In this document: positions 1-8,691 of the stretch, piece after piece
Position numbering within the stretch: position 1 is the stretch's first letter
Layout: the number at the start of each line of letters is the position of its first letter
Assembly: GCA_035532215.1 (NCBI GenBank)
Contig: DATKRK010000393.1
Location: forward strand, 1 to 25,211
Length of the DNA stretch: 25,211 bases
From: JAICIG01 sp035532215
Lineage (GTDB): Bacteria > Planctomycetota > Planctomycetia > Pirellulales > JAICIG01
Direction: 5' to 3'
Notes under the pieces: model-generated
What the model saw: only the letters and a program-made list of their open reading frames with translations
Databases searched by the model: none
Told to the model about the DNA's origin: nothing
Position numbers and translations under genes: made by a program

Positions 1-147
1 CGACGCAATCGAATCAACCCGCGCGTCATCAAACAAAAAGTCTCGAAGTGGCCAAAAAAACGGCCCCAGCATCGCGGCCCCCGTCCGCCGACGAAAACCT
101 TTATGCAGTCCGTCGTTTTGACTAATTGAACGGTATTGGAGCTAAAG

Positions 148-669
148 GTGAGTGCAAGGATCGTGTCCGTTCGAGGTTATGTCGCCGGTTGGCTTGATAG
201 CTCGATTCACGATTTCCTCGAAGTCCTGCCGCCTCGCGACGCCAGCACGAAGTATGCGCTAATTACCTGCCTTGACAGCAATCCGAACCCGGCTTCGCTG
301 CGAAACACGAGCCCTGAATTGAAGCCGATCGCAAGTAAGCTGAAGATATTGGGAAACGGTTTGCTTTTGCCCACGAAGTTGTTACTCGAAACCGAATCGA
401 GCAATCCAATATTCTTCGGATTCGATGAAGTGTGGTTTTTCCCGAGCAAAAACATTGGGCCGAAACCGCCCGCAGCGTCTCTCGTTGGGCCGGCGCGCCT
501 CGATCAGCCAAGGCTTGAAATTCTCGGGAAGTGGCTGGCGGACAATTCCTGTTCGCTGGGTTTGGGCGGCGGCGAAGGATTGAATTTTGTGGTTCGGGCG
601 CAAGGACTTGCAGGTTTTTTACTCGGCCACTCCCTTGGACAGCGAGACCCCGCCCTCGCGTCCCCTTGA
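148..669 (+). CDS. Small protein of unknown function upstream of recA
   Basis: I do not recognise this 173-residue protein. The frame is open from a TTG at 136, but GGAG at 138-141 sits 6 nt before a GTG at 148, so I take the GTG as start. No signal peptide, membrane span or clear motif is visible. The middle has an aromatic stretch (FFGFDEVWFFPSKN, about residues 90-103) and the C-terminal third is rich in Gly and Leu. Codon use looks less GC-biased than in recA and alaS (for example TTG, TTA, CTT and GGT are frequent), which could mean recent acquisition or a weakly selected gene. It ends about 280 bp before recA, which has its own promoter, so the two are probably separate units. A conserved but unnamed planctomycete protein is possible. 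The coding call rests on the ribosome binding site and a plausible protein composition. Confidence 0.55.
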   Translation: MSARIVSVRGYVAGWLDSSIHDFLEVLPPRDASTKYALITCLDSNPNPASLRNTSPELKPIASKLKILGNGLLLPTKLLLETESSNPIFFGFDEVWFFPSKNIGPKPPAASLVGPARLDQPRLEILGKWLADNSCSLGLGGGEGLNFVVRAQGLAGFLLGHSLGQRDPALASP

Positions 670-799
670 AAGATGGTGCAAGCACGAGCGGCGAGTTCCG
701 GCGAAGCGGAATGGAAGTTGGCCGGCGTCAAATGGCGCGTTGAAAGTTTCTCTAAATAACCAGGAGGACGAGCGGCGAAAAAACTTCGAGCAAACAATC

Positions 800-843
800 T
801 TGAACCGATTAGTGAACACCGATATAGTATTCATTAGTTCACT
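800..843 (+). promoter_or_regulatory. recA promoter with flanking dyad
   Basis: TTGAAC (800-805) and TATAGT (823-828) are separated by exactly 17 bp, a good sigma70-type promoter that would start RNA near 835. A perfect 7-bp inverted repeat, AGTGAAC (811-817) and GTTCACT (837-843), brackets the -10 box and the start site. A further GAAC lies at 802-805. This is where an SOS-type repressor would be expected, but the arrangement is not one of the LexA boxes I know, so the regulator is inferred only. Confidence 0.6.
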
Positions 844-952
844 TACTCGCGTGAAGCAGGCCGTTTCTTTTCCAGGCCCTCAAGTTCAAAGGAAGATGCT
901 CATGGTCGCCGCCGAAAAGTCCAATCATCGTATGGCCAAGAAGGAAGTTCCG

Positions 953-2050
<1,098 letters not shown>

Positions 2051-2147
2051 GAACCCGGAAAGCGCGCAAGCCCGGCAGGCCGAACGCCTGCGGCCGTTGG
2101 CCACGCGATGCGACGCCTTTCCCTGGCAACGGCGAGAGCGCGTGTCC

Positions 2148-3746
2148 ATGAGCAACGACGAACATCCCCTCTCTCTGTGGGAGAGGGTTAGGGTCAGGAC
2201 GCTTTGGCAGGCGACCCCTGCGCTGCTGGCCATCTTGATCGTTGCCGGCGCGACGCAGGCGCAATCCCCCGGCAAAGGCCCGCAACGCGATCGCTCTTTG
2301 CCCGACGACGACGCGCAGGCCGAAGCCGATCTGGAATTCGTCTCGACGATGGAGCGCGTGTTGGCGCGGGCGATCGCACGGGCGGAGCGATCGGTGGTCA
2401 GCATCGCCCGGCGCAACAAATCGGCGGATTACGCGCGGGGCGACGCACAGCCCGATCTGCTGGGCCTTTCCTCGCGCCGTCTAGGAACTCCTCCCGTCGA
2501 TCCGCGCGATCCCGATTTCGTGCCGAACGAGTTCGCCACGGGCGTCGTCATCGACGCCAGCGGGCTGGTATTGACCAACGCGCACGTGGTCGACGTCGAA
2601 AGCGATCATTTCGTCACCACGATCGATCGCAAGGTCTTCGAGATGAAGATCAAGGCCAGCGATCCGCGCAGCGACTTGGCCGTGTTGGAACTGAAATTGC
2701 CGCGGCTGCGCGGCGAGAACGATTTCACGCCGATTGCGCTGGGCGACGCTTCGAGCCTGAAAAAAGGGCAAATCGTCGTCGCCCTGGGCAATCCCTATGC
2801 GATCGCCCGCGACGGTCAGGCGAGCGCCAGTTGGGGGATCATCTCCAACCTGGCTCGCAAAGCCGGTTCGCCGCCGCGGCGCGAGCAGGACGGTTTGGTG
2901 CATGACGACATGAAGATGCTGCACCATTTCGGCACGTTGATTCAGACCGACGCCAAGCTGAACCTGGGCACCAGCGGCGGCGCCTTGTTGAACCTGCGCG
3001 GGGAAATGATCGGCCTGACGACGTCGCTGGCTGCGACCGCCGGGTTCGAGCAGCCGGCCGGCTATGCCATTCCGGTGGACGAAACCTTCCGCCGCGTCGT
3101 CGAGACGTTGAAAAAGGGCCAGGAAGTCGAATACGGCTTGCTCGGCATCCGCCCCTTGCACCTCGACGCGGGCGACGTGATTCGCGGATTGCACGGCTCG
3201 CGCGTCGATCTGGTGGTGCCGGGCGATCCGGCCGCGCGGGCGGGGGTCGAGATCGGCGACATCATCACGCACGTCGACGGCAAGCCGATCTTCGACGCGG
3301 ACGGCTTGCGGCTGCACGTAGGCAAGCTGCCTCCCTCGGCGACGACCACGCTTACCATTCTCCGGGGCGGGCAAACACTGCAAAAACGGGTCGTGTTGAG
3401 CAAGTATCCGCTCGCCTTGCCGCAGGTGGTGACGAACCGCCCGCCGCCGTGGCGGGGACTGCACGTCGACTATTCGACGATGACGCGGAGCCAATTCGAG
3501 TTCCCCGACTTTACCGACCCCCTGGGATTGGGCTCGGTTTGCGTCTCGGCCCGCGAGGTCGACGCGGAAAGCCCGGCCTGGCAGGCGGGCCTGCGCCCCG
3601 GCGCCCGCATCAGCCGCGTAGGCGCCAATCCGGTGGAGACGCCCGAGGAGTTTCGCCGCGCCGTGGCCGATAAGCCGGGCCCCGTGCAATTGGGCGTCAT
3701 CGGCGCCAACGGAGAAGTGAAGGTCGTCAGCGTGCCGCCGGAATGA
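2148..3746 (+). CDS. HtrA/DegP-family serine protease with two PDZ domains, exported
   Basis: This 532-residue protein is a trypsin-like periplasmic protease of the HtrA/DegP class, which degrades or refolds damaged envelope proteins. The catalytic triad is visible: His146 in TNAHVVD, Asp176 in DPRSDLAVLEL and Ser276 in GTSGGALLN. Two PDZ domains follow, roughly residues 330-415 (with the DPAARAGVEIGDII segment) and 430-525 (SPAWQAGLRPGARI). A signal peptide is present: a basic RVRVR stretch, a hydrophobic core LLAILIVAGA and a likely cut after TQA at residue 38. The start at ATG 2148 is the only convenient ATG in frame just before the signal peptide, but its ribosome binding site is weak. 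A dispersed repeat overlaps codons 7-17 and supplies the basic n-region. The gene lies 97 bp after recA in the same direction. Its substrate is unknown. Confidence 0.9.
   Translation: MSNDEHPLSLWERVRVRTLWQATPALLAILIVAGATQAQSPGKGPQRDRSLPDDDAQAEADLEFVSTMERVLARAIARAERSVVSIARRNKSADYARGDAQPDLLGLSSRRLGTPPVDPRDPDFVPNEFATGVVIDASGLVLTNAHVVDVESDHFVTTIDRKVFEMKIKASDPRSDLAVLELKLPRLRGENDFTPIALGDASSLKKGQIVVALGNPYAIARDGQASASWGIISNLARKAGSPPRREQDGLVHDDMKMLHHFGTLIQTDAKLNLGTSGGALLNLRGEMIGLTTSLAATAGFEQPAGYAIPVDETFRRVVETLKKGQEVEYGLLGIRPLHLDAGDVIRGLHGSRVDLVVPGDPAARAGVEIGDIITHVDGKPIFDADGLRLHVGKLPPSATTTLTILRGGQTLQKRVVLSKYPLALPQVVTNRPPPWRGLHVDYSTMTRSQFEFPDFTDPLGLGSVCVSAREVDAESPAWQAGLRPGARISRVGANPVETPEEFRRAVADKPGPVQLGVIGANGEVKVVSVPPE
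2166..2198 (+). repeat. Dispersed short repeat inside the 5' end of the HtrA gene
   Basis: The stretch contains a perfect 7-bp inverted repeat, CCCTCTC (2167-2173) and GAGAGGG (2181-2187), followed by TTAGGGTCAGG. From memory this resembles a very common intergenic repeat of Gram-negative and planctomycete genomes that reads as PLSLWERVRVR when translated. Here it lies in frame within codons 7-17 of the protease. Confidence 0.6.
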
Positions 3747-3863
3747 AGGCCGCCCGGCGGGCTGCGGCGGCTCTCTCGATTGCCGCCTGCGACGCGAAAT
3801 TCGTGGGTGAGGTCGCCGCATCGCCTGGCCGCGGCAGGATCGCTTGGCCGCGGACGGATCGGC

Positions 3864-3892
3864 TAGTCGCCCGGCGGGCGGCCCGTTATCAT
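3864..3892 (+). promoter_or_regulatory. Probable alaS promoter
   Basis: TATCAT (3887-3892) is a 5/6 match to the sigma70 -10 box. Seventeen bp upstream is TAGTCG (3864-3869), a poor -35 by the E. coli standard. The guaA promoter has TAGCCG at the identical distance from TATAAT, and both are followed by a GGTTT box (3897-3901 here). The repetition of this pattern raises confidence in both sites. Confidence 0.5.
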
Positions 3893-3905
3893 CAGCGGTT
3901 TGATC

Positions 3906-3927
3906 GGGCTTGAAAGGCCCTCTTTTT
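3906..3927 (+). terminator. Terminator-like hairpin in the alaS leader
   Basis: GGGCTT (3906-3911) pairs with AGGCCC (3915-3920), including one G-U pair, around a GAA loop. It is followed by TCTTTTT (3921-3927). It lies 27 nt before the alaS ATG and downstream of the probable promoter. It could terminate read-through from recA and the protease, or attenuate alaS. The 208-bp gap holds no other feature I can support. Confidence 0.5.
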
Positions 3928-3954
3928 GTCTCCTTCGGGCTTGCACAAGAGTCT

Positions 3955-6570
3955 ATGAAAACGGACGAACTCCGCGAAAAATATCTCTCCTTTTTCGAGT
4001 CGAAGGGCTGCGTGCGCCGGCCCAGCGACGTGCTCGTGCCGCGCTGGGATCCTTCGGTGCTGTTCACGCCCGCCGGCATGAACCAGTTCAAGGACCACTT
4101 CCTCGGCAAGTGCAAGCTCGATTTCACGCGCGCCACGAGCTGCCAGAAATGTCTGCGCACGGGTGACATCGACAACGTGGGCCGCACGGCCTATCACCAT
4201 ACGTTCTTCGAGATGCTCGGCAATTTCAGCTTCGGCGATTACTTCAAGCGCGAAGCGATCCACTGGGCCTGGGAATTTCTGACCAGCAAGAAATGGCTGG
4301 GCCTGCCTGGGGAGCGGCTGACCGTTTCGGTCTACCTGGACGACGACGAAGCGGCCGACATTTGGGCCAACGAGATCAAGCTGCCGGCCGACCGCATCGA
4401 ACGGATGGGGGAGGACGACAATTTCTGGCCGGCCGGCGCCCCCAGCCAAGGCCCCGATGGCGTCTGCGGCCCGTGCAGCGAGATTTTCTTCCATCCCGAC
4501 GAGGGCGGTTCGGTCGAAATCTGGAACTTGGTGTTCACGCAATTCAATCGCGTCGGCGATCCGCCGAATAATTTGCGGCCGCTGCCCAGCAAGAACATCG
4601 ACACCGGCATGGGCCTCGAGCGCACCGCGGCGGTGCTGCAAGGGGTCGACAGCAACTTCCATATCGACATTTTGCGGCCGATCGTCGAGGCCGCCGCCCA
4701 GGTCGCCAGGCGGAAATACGCCCCGGCCAGCGACGACGGCCGCCGGCTGAGGCGGATCACCGACCACGTGCGGGCCTGCACTTTCGCCATTCACGAAGAA
4801 GTCTATCCGGGGGCCAAGAAGGAAAAATACGTCATCAAGCGGTTGTTGCGGCGGGCCGTGCTCGACGGTCATCAGATGGGTTTGCGGCAGCCGTTCTTGC
4901 ACCTGTTGGTTCCGGCGGTGGCCGCGGCCATGAAGCAGCCTTATCCCGAATTGGGCCAAACGGTCGAGCGCGTCAGCCAGGTGATCGAACAGGAAGAAGA
5001 CAACTTCTTCTCGACCATCGACGGCGGCCTGGAGCGGATCGAAAAGATTTTCCAGGTCATGCGGCGCGACGGCCGCGTGATGGTCGCCGGCGCCGAAGCG
5101 GCCGACATGTACACCACGCACGGCTTTCCGCCCGAGTTGTTCGAAACGATGGCCGCCGAACACAATTTCACCTTCGACTGGGCCGGTTACGCCCGCGCGA
5201 TGGAAGAGCATGGCCGCGAGTCGGGATCGGACCGAAAAATGGAACTGTTCAAGTCCGGCCCCCTCGACGGCTTGAAGAAAGCCATGCACGGCAGCGAGTT
5301 CCTCGGCTACGAGACGACGACCGCATCGGGCAAGGTCGTCGGTCTGATCGCGCACGACCGGCTGTGCGACCAGGTCGATGAAGTGAATCACGAACAGCCG
5401 ATCATCGTCGTGCTCGACAAGACCCCCTTCTACGGCGAGAGCGGCGGCCAGGTGGGCGATACAGGCGAGATCGTCGGCGAAGGCTTTCGCTTCGAAGTCA
5501 TCGACGCCCAGAAGGAAGGCGGCTTCGTCCTGCACCTCGGCCACCTGCGAAAGGGAGTCATCAAGCAAGGCGCGGCGGTCACAGCCAACGTCAACGTCGA
5601 GCGGCGCCAAGGCATTCGCCGGGCCCACTCGGCCACGCACATTTTGCACTATGCCCTGCAGCAGCAATTGGGCCGCCACGCCCAGCAGCAAGGCTCGAAG
5701 GTCGACCGCGACTGGTTGCGGTTCGACTTCACCAACCCGCACTCGGTTTCGCGCGAGGAGCTGGCCAAGATCGAGGACGAGGTTAATTCCCGCATTACGG
5801 CGGCCGAGCCGGTGAGCTGGACCACGCTGCCGATCGCCGAGGCCCGCAAGGCCGGCGCGATGATGCTCTTCGGCGAGAAATATCCCGACCTGGTGCGGAT
5901 GGTCTCGATGGGCGACTTCAGCAAGGAGTTGTGCGGCGGCACGCACCTGGAGAGCACCGGCCAGGTGGGGCTGTTCAAGATCATCGGCGAGGAAAGCGTG
6001 GCGGCCGGCACGCGGCGGATCATCGCCGTGACCGGCGCCGAGGCGCTGGCCCGCATGCGCCGCAACGAGCAGGCGCTGGCCGAAATCGCCAGCGTACTCC
6101 GCGTGCCGCCAGCCGAAGCGGCCGAGCGCGTGGCGGCGCTGGTCAAGGAAGTCCGCGAACTAAAGAAGCAGCATGCGGCCGGCGTTTCGGCCGGCGGCGT
6201 TTCGGCCGACGAATTGCTGTCGCAAGCCGTCGACGTCGGCGGCGCCAAGCTAATCGTGGCCGAGGCGCCCGGCGGCACGCCCGACGGTTTGCGTCAACTG
6301 ATCGATCAACTGCGTCGCAAGGCCGGTTCGGCGGCGGTGCTGTTGGCCAGCCGTGGCGACGACAAAGTGGTGTTGGCGGCCGGCATCACGCGGGATCTGC
6401 AAGAAAAGGGCCTGAACGCCGGCGAGTGGGTTCGCTCGGCGGCCCAAGCCGTCGGCGGCAGCGGCGGCGGCCGCGCGGACATGGCCCAGGCCGGCGGCAA
6501 GCATCCCGAAAAACTGCCCGCTGCGCTGGAAGAGGCCCGTGCCAGCATGCAGAAGCAGTTGGCCAAGTAG
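3955..6570 (+). CDS. alaS: Alanyl-tRNA synthetase
   Basis: This cytoplasmic class II synthetase charges tRNA-Ala with alanine and edits mischarged Ser and Gly. At 871 residues it has the usual full length (about 875). Catalytic-domain signatures are visible: FTPAGMNQFKD (38-48), TSCQKCLRTGDIDNVG (61-76), the HHTFFEMLGNFSFGDYFK segment (81-98) and GMGLER (218-223). The editing domain has the four metal-ligand positions: His558 and His562 in HSATH, and Cys660 and His664 in CGGTH. A C-Ala domain follows, with the Gly-rich GGSGGGRADMAQAGG segment near the end. The frame opens earlier, at 3910, but ATG 3955 gives the family N-terminus (MKTDELREKYLSFFESKG). The gene stands alone with its own leader. 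It converges on eda, 109 bp away. Confidence 0.97.
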   Translation: MKTDELREKYLSFFESKGCVRRPSDVLVPRWDPSVLFTPAGMNQFKDHFLGKCKLDFTRATSCQKCLRTGDIDNVGRTAYHHTFFEMLGNFSFGDYFKREAIHWAWEFLTSKKWLGLPGERLTVSVYLDDDEAADIWANEIKLPADRIERMGEDDNFWPAGAPSQGPDGVCGPCSEIFFHPDEGGSVEIWNLVFTQFNRVGDPPNNLRPLPSKNIDTGMGLERTAAVLQGVDSNFHIDILRPIVEAAAQVARRKYAPASDDGRRLRRITDHVRACTFAIHEEVYPGAKKEKYVIKRLLRRAVLDGHQMGLRQPFLHLLVPAVAAAMKQPYPELGQTVERVSQVIEQEEDNFFSTIDGGLERIEKIFQVMRRDGRVMVAGAEAADMYTTHGFPPELFETMAAEHNFTFDWAGYARAMEEHGRESGSDRKMELFKSGPLDGLKKAMHGSEFLGYETTTASGKVVGLIAHDRLCDQVDEVNHEQPIIVVLDKTPFYGESGGQVGDTGEIVGEGFRFEVIDAQKEGGFVLHLGHLRKGVIKQGAAVTANVNVERRQGIRRAHSATHILHYALQQQLGRHAQQQGSKVDRDWLRFDFTNPHSVSREELAKIEDEVNSRITAAEPVSWTTLPIAEARKAGAMMLFGEKYPDLVRMVSMGDFSKELCGGTHLESTGQVGLFKIIGEESVAAGTRRIIAVTGAEALARMRRNEQALAEIASVLRVPPAEAAERVAALVKEVRELKKQHAAGVSAGGVSADELLSQAVDVGGAKLIVAEAPGGTPDGLRQLIDQLRRKAGSAAVLLASRGDDKVVLAAGITRDLQEKGLNAGEWVRSAAQAVGGSGGGRADMAQAGGKHPEKLPAALEEARASMQKQLAK

Positions 6571-6679
6571 CCAATTGGCCGGTCTGGTCGGCGTAACCAG
6601 CCGGCTCAAACCGGGGGAGCGTCCGGAACTCGACTTCGCACCCTTGATCAAAAAGATCGAAGCGAAGGTTTCGCCCGAC

Positions 6680-7333
6680 TTACGGCTTTGATTGGCGCGT
6701 GTCCTTGACGATCTTGACGTATTGTTTGGCGAGCGAGGCGATGCGGTCCATGTCTCCGGCGGCGACCGCATTGGCTTCGACGAGCGAGCCGCCGATGCCC
6801 AGCGCGCAGGCGCCGGCCCGCAAAAACGCCGCGGCCGTTTCCAGGCTTACGCCGCCGGTGGGCATCAGCCGGATTTGCGGCAAGGGGCCGGCCAGGGCCT
6901 TGAGATAGCCCGGCCCGGTCACATCCGAGGGAAAGATTTTCACGACGTCGGCGCCCGCCTCCCACGCCGAGAGCACTTCGCTGGGCGTCAAGGCGCCGGG
7001 AAAGATCAGCTTGTCGTAGCGCCGGCAGCAGCGGATAACGTCGAGATTCACAGCGGGCGAGACGATGAACTCGGCCCCGGCGAGCATCGCGATCCGGGCA
7101 GTCTCGGTATCGAGCACGGTGCCGGCGCCGAGCAAAATCTTGTCGCCCAGCCGGTCGGCCACCTGTTCCAGCACCCGGTGGGCCTTGGGCACCGTGAAGG
7201 TGACCTCCATCACTTCGACGCCGCCGGCGACGAGCGCCTCGGCGACGTCGGCCAGGCGGCTGCCGTCATCGGAGCGAATGATGGCCACGATGCCCGAATC
7301 CAAGACGCGCGAAAGATTGCTGATTTTGCTCAT
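6680..7333 (-). CDS. eda: KDPG/KHG aldolase (Entner-Doudoroff aldolase family)
   Basis: The 217-residue class I aldolase is predicted to cleave 2-keto-3-deoxy-6-phosphogluconate to pyruvate and glyceraldehyde-3-phosphate, and often also 4-hydroxy-2-oxoglutarate. Key elements are visible: GIVAIIR (14-20), Glu43 in MEVTFTVP, the GAGTV loop (69-73), Schiff-base Lys132 in VVKIFPSD and the phosphate-binding segment MPTGGVSLE. Length matches the family (about 210). I start at ATG 7333 because MSKISNLSRVLDSG aligns with the family start; the frame opens 19 codons earlier. No edd, kdgK or uronate gene lies nearby, so the pathway it serves is not shown by context. It lies 70 bp downstream of the outer-membrane protein gene on the same strand and may share its transcript. 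Confidence 0.9.
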   Translation of the reverse strand: MSKISNLSRVLDSGIVAIIRSDDGSRLADVAEALVAGGVEVMEVTFTVPKAHRVLEQVADRLGDKILLGAGTVLDTETARIAMLAGAEFIVSPAVNLDVIRCCRRYDKLIFPGALTPSEVLSAWEAGADVVKIFPSDVTGPGYLKALAGPLPQIRLMPTGGVSLETAAAFLRAGACALGIGGSLVEANAVAAGDMDRIASLAKQYVKIVKDTRQSKP

Positions 7334-7403
7334 GCCCAGATCGTGTGCAATCCGGGCCGCAAAGTCAACGGCGCCGCAAGCCGCCGACACAACGACATTC
7401 CGA

Positions 7404-8438
7404 TCAATCGTGATACGGCATAAACGCCTTGAGGCGGTCGAACTTGCCGTGAGGATAGGTGAAATAGGGCTTGTGGGCGCCGAAGCGGGCTTGGAAGCCG
7501 AAGGTAATCGACAGATCGTGTTGAAAATGCCGCGTGCCGCCGCCGGCTGCGCTGCGCAACAGCATGTTGTCGATGACGTCCAGTCGCAGTGCGGCGCGAT
7601 TGTTGAAACGGTATTGCAGCCCGGCGCCGAGGGGCGCGGCCAGCAGCGTCTGATTCCAGTAAACGCTGGCGCTGTCGATATACTGCACGTTGGCCACCCC
7701 CAGCCCGGCCAGCAAGAAAGGGCGCCACGGCCGATCGCCCCAGGGATAGACCAGCAAGTCGGCGTCCCAGAAGATGAAGTTCTCGTGGCCGAGCGAACCG
7801 GGCTGCGCGACGCCTCCGAGCGCCTGCCGCGAGAAGGCTAGGCGGCTTTCGACGCCCAGCCGCGGGGCAAAATCCCAACCGAGCCGAACCCCAATCGGCG
7901 CGCCATTGCCATTGTTGATCTTATCGTGAATCGGGTCTTGGGTGCGCAGGATGCCGGTGAATTTCGTGATGCTGAAAGGGAAAAACAGCCAGCTATCGTT
8001 CCAACGCCTTCGCTTCCGCCGCCAGGCCCGCCACTCGCGCGCGGTATGAATCTGGCCGATGTGCGGAACCAGCGAAGGCTGCTCCGGCGGCCGCTGTCCG
8101 TCGAACAAGGTGGGCGTGACCATTTGGTCGTCGCCTAGCCAATCGGGGGCGGCGTGCGTCCACCGAGCGTCTCCTTGACCGTGCAGCTTCAATTCCTCGC
8201 TCTTCGCGGCGAATTCGGCCGACAAGAGCCGTCCGACCGGTCCCGGCGGAAGCGACTCCTCCTCGGCTTGCGAACGGGAAGCGGCGGAGTCCGCAGCGTT
8301 CTGTAACTCGGCGAACTGGGCCCGCGCCTGGCGATCCGGCCCAAACGCAATCGCCATCATCGCCAGTCCGACCCGTGCAGATCGGCCGGCGGCCGCGATG
8401 GCACGACTCAGTTGCGAATGGCGTGCGACGGACGACAT
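7404..8438 (-). CDS. Outer-membrane beta-barrel protein, function unknown
   Basis: With the start at ATG 8438 the protein has 344 residues and opens with a signal peptide: a basic SRAIAAAGRSAR stretch, a hydrophobic VGLAMMAIAF core and a likely cut after ARA at residue 40. The mature N-terminal half is polar and probably disordered, with a run of Arg and Trp in the middle. The C-terminal half (about residues 180-330) alternates polar and hydrophobic residues in short strands rich in Gly, Tyr and Phe (for example GVRLGWDFAPRLGVESRLAF and PFLLAGLGVANVQYI), typical of a small outer-membrane barrel. Specific function cannot be told. The frame stays open to 8585, but that longer N-terminus would bury the signal peptide. 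It diverges from guaA and lies upstream of eda. Confidence 0.75.
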   Translation of the reverse strand: MSSVARHSQLSRAIAAAGRSARVGLAMMAIAFGPDRQARAQFAELQNAADSAASRSQAEEESLPPGPVGRLLSAEFAAKSEELKLHGQGDARWTHAAPDWLGDDQMVTPTLFDGQRPPEQPSLVPHIGQIHTAREWRAWRRKRRRWNDSWLFFPFSITKFTGILRTQDPIHDKINNGNGAPIGVRLGWDFAPRLGVESRLAFSRQALGGVAQPGSLGHENFIFWDADLLVYPWGDRPWRPFLLAGLGVANVQYIDSASVYWNQTLLAAPLGAGLQYRFNNRAALRLDVIDNMLLRSAAGGGTRHFQHDLSITFGFQARFGAHKPYFTYPHGKFDRLKAFMPYHD

Positions 8439-8599
8439 CTTTGCCGACAATCCGGGTAAAGCCGTCAAAACCGGGCGGCGCGCGGCGCCGCCTTCGCTCG
8501 AAATGAGCCGCAAAGGTAGCGATTGACGCAGCTCGCCGCAATGCCGACTGAGCCCGCGTCCTCGGCCAGGGCCGAAGCTAGGCATTGCCAGGCGCCGCC

Positions 8600-8628
8600 T
8601 AGCCGAGCCGCCCGCGGAATTCTATAAT
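8600..8628 (+). promoter_or_regulatory. Probable guaA promoter
   Basis: A perfect TATAAT (8623-8628) stands 17 bp after TAGCCG (8600-8605) in an otherwise GC-rich gap. RNA would start near 8635. The segment from the -10 box through GGTTT (8633-8637) matches the alaS promoter at 12 of 15 positions. Confidence 0.6.
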
Positions 8629-8638
8629 CCGTGGTTTC

Positions 8639-8667
8639 GCTCGTCCTTAAGCGGACGGGCCTTTTTT
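8639..8667 (+). terminator. Intrinsic-terminator-like hairpin in the guaA leader
   Basis: An 8-bp stem (8639-8646 with 8653-8660, one G-U pair) closes a TTAAGC loop and is followed by C and six T (8662-8667). It reads as a terminator only on the plus strand. The gene to its left runs the other way, so there is no upstream plus-strand gene nearby for it to end. It lies 24 nt before the guaA ATG, so attenuation or a short RNA are the natural readings. Confidence 0.6.
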
Positions 8668-8691
8668 ATTGTGATTCTCCTTGGCGTCGCC

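Noticed and set aside
587..952. N-terminal extension of RecA back to 587
   Set aside because: The frame is open, but the sequence has no RecA similarity, crosses the promoter at 800-828 and overlaps the upstream gene.
2481..4187. 568-codon minus-strand open frame across the protease and alaS start
   Set aside because: It spans two real genes on the other strand, has no recognisable motif and is rich in Arg, as expected of antisense frames.
3892..5946. 684-codon minus-strand open frame across alaS
   Set aside because: It is an exact shadow of alaS, driven by codon bias. The plus strand encodes a complete, motif-perfect AlaRS.
6646..6658. GATC-AAAAA-GATC as a terminator between alaS and eda
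   Set aside because: The stem is only 4 bp of AT-rich pairs with no T-tract in either direction. It is too weak to call.
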